Assembly (NCBI RefSeq): GCF_022539665.2
Contig: NW_026712487.1
Span: 1-44,903, forward strand
Source: Daphnia carinata
Taxonomy: Eukaryota > Arthropoda > Branchiopoda > Diplostraca > Daphniidae
Length of the DNA stretch: 44,903 bases
Direction of reading: 5' to 3'
The stretch's first letter is position 1. Every line of letters begins with the position of its first letter. The translations under genes and the position numbers were made by a program. Under the pieces are notes generated by a model. The model was not told where the DNA came from. It saw only the letters and a program-made list of their open reading frames with translations, and ran no database searches. This document shows, one piece after another, positions 36,001 to 44,903 of this stretch.

Positions 36001-39000
36001 TATTCACATTGAATACACGTATATTTGATGCTGTTTGAATGTAGATATTGAAACTGATTCTATAACACTATATTCACATTGAATACACGTATATTTGATG
36101 CTGTTTGAATGTAGATATTGAAACTCAGTGTATCACACTATATTCACATTGAATACACGTATATTTGATGCTGTTTGAATGTAGATATGAAACTGATTCT
36201 ATAACACTATATTCACATTGAATACACGTATATTTGATGCTGTTTGAATGTAGATATTGAAACTGATTCTATAACACTATATTCACATTGAATACACGTA
36301 TATTTGATGCTGTTTGAATGTAGATCATGAAACTGATTCTATAACACTATATTCACATTGAATACACGTATATTTGATGCTGTTTGAATGTAGATATTGA
36401 AACTGATTCTATAACACTATATTCACATTGAATACACGTATATTTGATGCTGTTTGAATGTAGATCATGAAACTGATTCTATAACACTATATTCACATTG
36501 AATACACGTATATTTGATGCTGTTTGAATGTAGATATTGAAACTGATTCTATAACACTATATTCACATTGAATACACGTATATTTGATGCTGTTTGAATG
36601 TAGATATGAAACTGATTCTATAACACTATATTCACATTGAATACACGTATATTTGATGCTGTTTGAATGTAGATATTGAAACTGATTCTATAACACTATA
36701 TTCACATTGAATACACGTATATTTGATGCTGTTTGAATGTAGACATTGAAACTAATTCTATAACACTATATTCATATTGAATACACGTATATTAGATGCT
36801 GTTTGAATGTAGATATTGAAAAACATTCTATAACACTATATTCACATTGAATACACGTATATTTGATGCTGTTTGAATGTAGATATTGAAACTGATTCTA
36901 TAACACTATATTCACATTGAATACACGTATATTTGATGCTGTTTGAATGTAGATATTGAAACTGATTCTATAACACTATATTCACATTGAATACACGTAT
37001 ATTTGATGCTGTTTGAATGTAGATATTGAAACTAAATGTATAACACTATATTCACATTGATATATTCATTGAATACACGTATATTTGATGCTGTTTGAAT
37101 GTAGATATTGAAACTGATTCTATAACACTATATTCACATTGAATACACGTATATTTGATGCTGTTTGAATGTAGATCATGAAACTGATTCTATAACACTA
37201 TATTCACATTGAATACACGTATATTTGATGCTGTTTGAATGTAGATTTTGAAACTCATTGTATCACACTATATTCACATTGAATACACGTATATTTGATG
37301 CTGTTTGAATGTAGATCATGAAACTGATTCTATAACACTATATTCACATTGAATACACGTATATTTGATGCTGTTTGAATGTAGATATGATAACTTATTG
37401 TATCACACTATATTCACATTGAATACACGTATATTTGATGCTGTTTGAATGTAGATATTGAAACTGATTCTATAACACTATATTCACATTGAATACACGT
37501 ATATTTGATGCTGTTTGAATGTAGATATTGAAACTGATTCTATAACACTATATTCACATTGAATACACGTATATTTGATGCTGTTTGAATGTAGATATTG
37601 AAACTGATTCTATACCTCTATATTCACAATGAATACACGTATATTTGATGCTGTTTGAATGTAGATATTGAAACTGATTCTATAACACTATATTCACATT
37701 GAATACACGTATATTTGATGCTGTTTGAATGTAGATATGAAACTGATTCTATAACACTATATTCACATTGAATACACGTATATTTGATGCTGTTTGAATG
37801 TAGATATTGAAACTGATTCTATAACACTATATTCACATTGAATACACGTATATTTGATGCTGTTTGAATGTAGATATGAAACTTATTGTATCACACTATA
37901 TTCACATTGAATACACGTATATTTGATGCTGTTTGAATGTAGATCATGAAACTGATTCTATAACACTATATTCACATTGAATACACGTATATTTGATGCT
38001 GTTTGAATGTAGATATGAAACTGATTCTATAACACTATATTCACATTGAATACACGTATATTTGATGCTGTTTGAATGTAGATATTGAAACTGATTCTAT
38101 AACACTATATTCACATTGAATACACGTATATTTGATGCTGTTTGAATGTAGATATTGAAACTCATTGTATCACACTATATTCACAATGAATACACGTATA
38201 TTTGACGCTGTTTGAATGTAGATCATGAAACTGATTCTATAACACTATATTCACATTGAATACACGTATATTTGATACTGTTTGAATGTAGATCATGAAA
38301 CTGATTGTATAACACTATATTCACATTGAATACACGTATATTTGATGCTGTTTGAATGTAGATATTGAAACTGATTCTATAACACTATATTCACATTGAA
38401 TACACGTATATTTGATGCTGTTTGAATGTAGATATTGAAACTGATTCTATAACACTATATTCACATTGAATACACGTATATTTGATGCTGTTTGAATGTA
38501 GATATGAAACTGATTGTATAACACTATATTCACATTGAATACACGTATATTTGATGCTGTTTGAATGTAGATATTGAAACTGATTCTATAACACTATATT
38601 CACATTGAATACACGTATATTTGATGCTGTTTGAATGTAGATATGAAACTGATTCTATAACACTATATTCACATTGAATACACGTATATTTGATGCTGTT
38701 TGAATGTAGATCATGAAACTGATTCTATAACACTATATTCACATTGAATACACGTATATTTGATGCTGTTTGAATGTAGATCATTGAAACTGATTCTATA
38801 ACACTATATTCACATTGAATACACGTATATTTGATGCTGTTTGAATGTAGATATTGAAACTGATTCTATCACACTATATTCACATTGAATACACGTATAT
38901 TTGATGCTGTTTGAATGTAGATATTGAAACTGATTCTATAACACTATATTCACATTGAATACACGTATATTTGATGCTGTTTGAATGTAGATCATGAAAC

Positions 39001-39540
39001 TGATTCTATAACACACTATATTCACATTGAATACACGTATATTTGATGCTGTTTGAATGTAGATATTGAAACTGATTCTATAACACTATATTCACATTGA
39101 ATACACGTATATTTGATGCTGTTTGAATGTAGATATGAAACTGATTCTATAACACTATATTCACATTGAATACACGTATATTTGATGCTGTTTGAATGTA
39201 GATATTGAAACTGATTCTATAACACTATATTCACATTGAATACACGTATATTTGATGCTGTTTGAATGTAGATCATGAAACTGATTCTATAACACTATAT
39301 TCACATTGAATACACGTATATTTGATGCTGTTTGAATGTAGATATTGAAACTGATTCTATAACACTATATTCACATTGAATACACGTATATTTGATGCTG
39401 TTTGAATGTAGATATTGAAACTGATTCTATAACACTATATTCACATTGAATACACGTATATTTGATGCTGTTTGAATGTAGATATTGAAACTCATTGTAT
39501 CACACTATATTCACATTGAATACACGTATATTTGATGCTG
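27067..39540. repeat. 70-bp satellite array, heterogeneous part
   Basis: Tandem monomers of 68-71 bp. The core, from tattcacattgaatac to gctgtttgaatgtag, is almost invariant. Variation is concentrated in a hinge of about 20 bp after gtagat: atattgaaac, atcatgaaac, atatgaaac, atcattgaaac or atatggaaac, followed by either ctgattctataacac or c(t/a)cattgtatcacac-type ends. Odd units include two shortened monomers near 31666-31735 and a local duplication near 37055. No ORF is possible for long, because 70 is not a multiple of three and stops recur. Function unknown; such arrays are typical of centromeric or other heterochromatin. Confidence 0.95.
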
Positions 39541-42500
39541 TTTGAATGTAGATATTGAAACTGATTCTATAACACTATATTCACATTGAATACACGTATA
39601 TTTGATGCTGTTTGAATGTAGATATTGAAACTGATTCTATAACACTATATTCACATTGAATACACGTATATTTGATGCTGTTTGAATGTAGATATTGAAA
39701 CTGATTCTATAACACTATATTCACATTGAATACACGTATATTTGATGCTGTTTGAATGTAGATATTGAAACTGATTCTATAACACTATATTCACATTGAA
39801 TACACGTATATTTGATGCTGTTTGAATGTAGATATTGAAACTGATTCTATAACACTATATTCACATTGAATACACGTATATTTGATGCTGTTTGAATGTA
39901 GATATTGAAACTGATTGTATAACACTATATTCACATTGAATACACGTATATTTGATGCTGTTTGAATGTAGATATTGAAACTGATTCTATAACACTATAT
40001 TCACATTGAATACACGTATATTTGATGCTGTTTGAATGTAGATATTGAAACTGATTCTATAACACTATATTCACATTGAATACACGTATATTTGATGCTG
40101 TTTGAATGTAGATCATGAAACTGATTCTATAACACTATATTCACATTGAATACACGTATATTTGATGCTGTTTGAATGTAGATATGAAACTGATTCTATA
40201 ACACTATATTCACATTGAATACACGTATATTTGATGCTGTTTGAATGTAGATATGAAACTGATTCTATAACACTATATTCACATTGAATACACGTATATT
40301 TGATGCTGTTTGAATGTAGATATTGAAACTGATTCTATAACACTATATTCACATTGAATACACGTATATTTGATGCTGTTTGAATGTAGATATTGAAACT
40401 GATTCTATAACACTATATTCACATTGAATACACGTATATTTGATGCTGTTTGAATGTAGATATTGAAACTGATTCTATAACACTATATTCACATTGAATA
40501 CACGTATATTTGATGCTGTTTGAATGTAGATATTGAAACTGATTCTATAACACTATATTCACATTGAATACACGTATATTTGATGCTGTTTGAATGTAGA
40601 TATTGAAACTGATTCTATAACACTATATTCACATTGAATACACGTATATTTGATGCTGTTTGAATGTAGATATTGAAACTGATTCTATAACACTATATTC
40701 ACATTGAATACACGTATATTTGATGCTGTTTGAATGTAGATATTGAAACTGATTCTATAACACTATATTCACATTGAATACACGTATATTTGATGCTGTT
40801 TGAATGTAGATATTGAAACTGATTCTATAACACTATATTCACATTGAATACACGTATATTTGATGCTGTTTGAATGTAGATATTGAAACTGATTGTATAA
40901 CACTATATTCACATTGAATACACGTATATTTGATGCTGTTTGAATGTAGATATTGAAACTGATTCTATAACACTATATTCACATTGAATACACGTATATT
41001 TGATGCTGTTTGAATGTAGATATTGAAACTGATTCTATAACACTATATTCACATTGAATACACGTATATTTGATGCTGTTTGAATGTAGATATTGAAACT
41101 GATTCTATAACACTATATTCACATTGAATACACGTATATTTGATGCTGTTTGAATGTAGATATTGAAACTGATTCTATAACACTATATTCACATTGAATA
41201 CACGTATATTTGATGCTGTTTGAATGTAGATATTGAAACTGATTCTATAACACTATATTCACATTGAATACACGTATATTTGATGCTGTTTGAATGTAGA
41301 TATTGAAACTGATTCTATAACACTATATTCACATTGAATACACGTATATTTGATGCTGTTTGAATGTAGATATTGAAACTGATTCTATAACACTATATTC
41401 ACATTGAATACACGTATATTTGATGCTGTTTGAATGTAGATATTGAAACTGATTCTATAACACTATATTCACATTGAATACACGTATATTTGATGCTGTT
41501 TGAATGTAGATATTGAAACTGATTCTATAACACTATATTCACATTGAATACACGTATATTTGATGCTGTTTGAATGTAGATATTGAAACTGATTCTATAA
41601 CACTATATTCACATTGAATACACGTATATTTGATGCTGTTTGAATGTAGATATTGAAACTGATTCTATAACACTATATTCACATTGAATACACGTATATT
41701 TGATGCTGTTTGAATGTAGATATTGAAACTGATTCTATAACACTATATTCACATTGAATACACGTATATTTGATGCTGTTTGAATGTAGATATTGAAACT
41801 GATTCTATAACACTATATTCACATTGAATACACGTATATTTGATGCTGTTTGAATGTAGATATTGAAACTGATTCTATAACACTATATTCACATTGAATA
41901 CACGTATATTTGATGCTGTTTGAATGTAGATATTGAAACTGATTCTATAACACTATATTCACATTGAATACACGTATATTTGATGCTGTTTGAATGTAGA
42001 TATTGAAACTGATTCTATACTATATTCACATTGAATACACGTATATTTGATGCTGTTTGAATGTAGATATTGAAACTGATTCTATAACACTATATTCACA
42101 TTGAATACACGTATATTTGATGCTGTTTGAATGTAGATATTGAAACTGATTCTATAACACTATATTCACATTGAATACACGTATATTTGATGCTGTTTGA
42201 ATGTAGATATTGAAACTGATTCTATAACACTATATTCACATTGAATACACGTATATTTGATGCTGTTTGAATGTAGATATTGAAACTGATTCTATAACAC
42301 TATATTCACATTGAATACACGTATATTTGATGCTGTTTGAATGTAGATATTGAAACTGATTCTATAACACTATATTCACATTGAATACACGTATATTTGA
42401 TGCTGTTTGAATGTAGATATTGAAACTGATTCTATAACACTATATTCACATTGAATACACGTATATTTGATGCTGTTTGAATGTAGATATTGAAACTGAT

Positions 42501-43690
42501 TCTATAACACTATATTCACATTGAATACACGTATATTTGATGCTGTTTGAATGTAGATATTGAAACTGATTCTATAACACTATATTCACATTGAATACAC
42601 GTATATTTGATGCTGTTTGAATGTAGATATTGAAACTGATTCTATAACACTATATTCACATTGAATACACGTATATTTGATGCTGTTTGAATGTAGATAT
42701 TGAAACTGATTCTATAACACTATATTCACATTGAATACACGTATATTTGATGCTGTTTGAATGTAGATATTGAAACTGATTCTATAACACTATATTCACA
42801 TTGAATACACGTATATTTGATGCTGTTTGAATGTAGATATTGAAACTGATTCTATAACACTATATTCACATTGAATACACGTATATTTGATGCTGTTTGA
42901 ATGTAGATATTGAAACTGATTCTATAACACTATATTCACATTGAATACACGTATATTTGATGCTGTTTGAATGTAGATATTGAAACTGATTCTATAACAC
43001 TATATTCACATTGAATACACGTATATTTGATGCTGTTTGAATGTAGATATTGAAACTGATTCTATAACACTATATTCACATTGAATACACGTATATTTGA
43101 TGCTGTTTGAATGTAGATATTGAAACTGATTCTATAACACTATATTCACATTGAATACACGTATATTTGATGCTGTTTGAATGTAGATATTGAAACTGAT
43201 TCTATAACACTATATTCACATTGAATACACGTATATTTGATGCTGTTTGAATGTAGATATTGAAACTGATTCTATAACACTATATTCACATTGAATACAC
43301 GTATATTTGATGCTGTTTGAATGTAGATATTGAAACTGATTCTATAACACTATATTCACATTGAATACACGTATATTTGATGCTGTTTGAATGTAGATAT
43401 TGAAACTGATTCTATAACACTATATTCACATTGAATACACGTATATTTGATGCTGTTTGAATGTAGATATTGAAACTGATTCTATAACACTATATTCACA
43501 TTGAATACACGTATATTTGATGCTGTTTGAATGTAGATATTGAAACTGATTCTATAACACTATATTCACATTGAATACACGTATATTTGATGCTGTTTGA
43601 ATGTAGATATTGAAACTGATTCTATAACACTATATTCACATTGAATACACGTATATTTGATGCTGTTTGAATGTAGATATTGAAACTGAT
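39541..43690. repeat. 70-bp satellite array, homogenised core
   Basis: About 59 monomers, nearly all identical 70-mers of the atattgaaactgattctataacac type. Exceptions I can see are scattered gattgtataac units (near 39912, 40891), a few atcatg/atatg units near 40100-40260, and a 5-bp deletion at about 42018. From about 40911 to 43690 the array is otherwise base-for-base regular. This suggests very recent amplification. Confidence 0.93.
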
Positions 43691-44903
43691 TCTATAACAC
43701 TATATTCACACACTATATTCACATTGAATACACGTATATTTGATGCTGTTTGAATGTAGATATTGAAACTGATTCTATAACACTATATTCATTGAATAAT
43801 TTGATGCTGTTTGAATGTAGATATTGAAACTGATTCTATAACACTATATTCACATTGAATACACGTATATTTGATGCTGTTTGAATGTAGATATTGAAAC
43901 TGATTCTATAACACTATATTCACATTGAATACACGTATATTTGATGCTGTTTGAATGTAGATATTGAAACTGATTGTATAACACTATATTACACTCACAT
44001 TGATACACGTATATTTGATGCTGTTTGAATGTACATATTGAAACTCACTGTATCATACTATATTTACATTGAATACACGTATATTTGATGCTGTTTGAAT
44101 GTAGATATTGAAACTCATTGTATCACACTATATTCACATTGAATACACGTATATTTGATGCTGTTTGAATGTAGATATTGAAACTGATTCTATAACACTA
44201 TATTCACATTGAATACACGTATATTTGATGCTGTTTGAATGTAGATATTGAAACTCACTGTATTCATAACACTATATTCACATTGAATACACGTATATTT
44301 GATGCTGTTTGAATGTAGATATTGAAACTCACTCTATAACACTATATTCACATTGAATACACGTATATTTGATACTGTTTGAATGTAGATATTGAAACTG
44401 ATTCTATAACACTATATTCACATTGAATACACGTATATTTGATGCTGTTTGAATGTAGATATTATAAACTCACTGTATTACACTATATTCACATTGAATA
44501 CACGTATATTTGATGCTGTTTGAATGTAGATATTGAAACTCACTGTATTCACACTATATTCACATTGAATACACGTATATTTGATACTGTTTGAATGTAG
44601 ATCATGAAACTGATTCTAAAACACTATATTCACATTGAATAAACGTATATTTGATACTGTTTGAATGTAGATCATGAAACTGATTCTATAACACTATATT
44701 CACATTGAATACACGTATATTTGATGCTGTTTGAATGTAGATATTGAAACTGATTCTATAACACTATATTCACATTGAATACACGTATATTTGATGCTGT
44801 TTGAATGTAGGTATTGAAACTCACTGTATCATACTATATTCACATTGAATACACGTATATTTGATATTGTATGAATGTAGATCATGAAACTGATTCTATA
44901 AAA
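43691..44903. repeat. 70-bp satellite array, degenerate right segment
   Basis: Regularity ends abruptly: a 14-bp internal duplication near 43709, a monomer missing about 10 bp near 43790, an inserted acactc near 43992, and many units with ctcactgtat hinges or gatactg/gatattg core changes. The array continues to the window edge, so its true border is not seen. Confidence 0.9.

Noticed and set aside
27067-44903. CRISPR-like regular repeats
   Set aside because: The whole 70-bp unit is repeated and there are no unique spacers; the setting is eukaryotic. It is satellite DNA.
27067-44903. A coding tandem-repeat protein in the satellite
   Set aside because: The 70-bp period shifts frame at every monomer and stops occur in all frames; no long ORF exists.

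Overview
This is a gene-poor, repeat-dominated stretch of an animal genome. The eukaryotic signs are Pol III 5S rRNA genes in tandem, a Ty1/copia-type LTR retrotransposon with a GT-AG intron, and a long AT-rich satellite. The copia element has a primer-binding site matching the inside of initiator tRNA-Met, as in Drosophila copia. This and the 5S sequence suggest an arthropod or related invertebrate, but the species cannot be fixed from sequence alone. No ordinary host protein-coding gene is visible.

Layout, left to right. (1) 1-8388: two copia copies head to tail on the minus strand. Copy A is cut by the window edge (internal part 1-3001). Copy B (internal part 3282-8095) follows, and the two share one LTR (3002-3281). 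Copy B's 5' LTR (8096-8388) ends inside a 5S spacer. (2) 8389-16916: eighteen 5S rRNA genes, all on the minus strand, in 464-465 bp units (one of 471 bp), with partial spacers at both ends. (3) 16917-27068: two more copia copies on the minus strand, C (17115-21414) and D (21696-26803), again sharing one LTR (21415-21695). They have truncated LTRs at the outer edges. (4) 27069-44903: about 255 copies of a 70-bp satellite running off the window end. It is mixed on the left, almost uniform around 39.5-43.7 kb, and degenerate again in the last 1.2 kb.

The copia element is about 5.4 kb (293-bp LTR, 4.8-kb internal region) and encodes one Gag-Pol polyprotein of about 1455 residues: Gag with a CCHC knuckle, protease, integrase, reverse transcriptase, RNase H. 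The first 49 codons lie in a separate exon, followed by a 374-bp phase-0 GT-AG intron with an in-frame stop directly before the acceptor. No complete copy in the window is undamaged. B has a nonsense codon and a frameshift. C has lost exon 1 and most of the intron and has a gag frameshift. D has a 63-bp deletion and a frameshift in RT. A lacks the primer-binding site and its pol end lies outside the window.

The most interesting points are the intron inside gag, the LTR-sharing tandem copies around a 5S array with repeated breakpoints at one LTR position, the mosaic 5S units, and the satellite with a conserved 15-bp dyad and a sharp homogenisation gradient. The region looks like heterochromatin evolving by unequal exchange.
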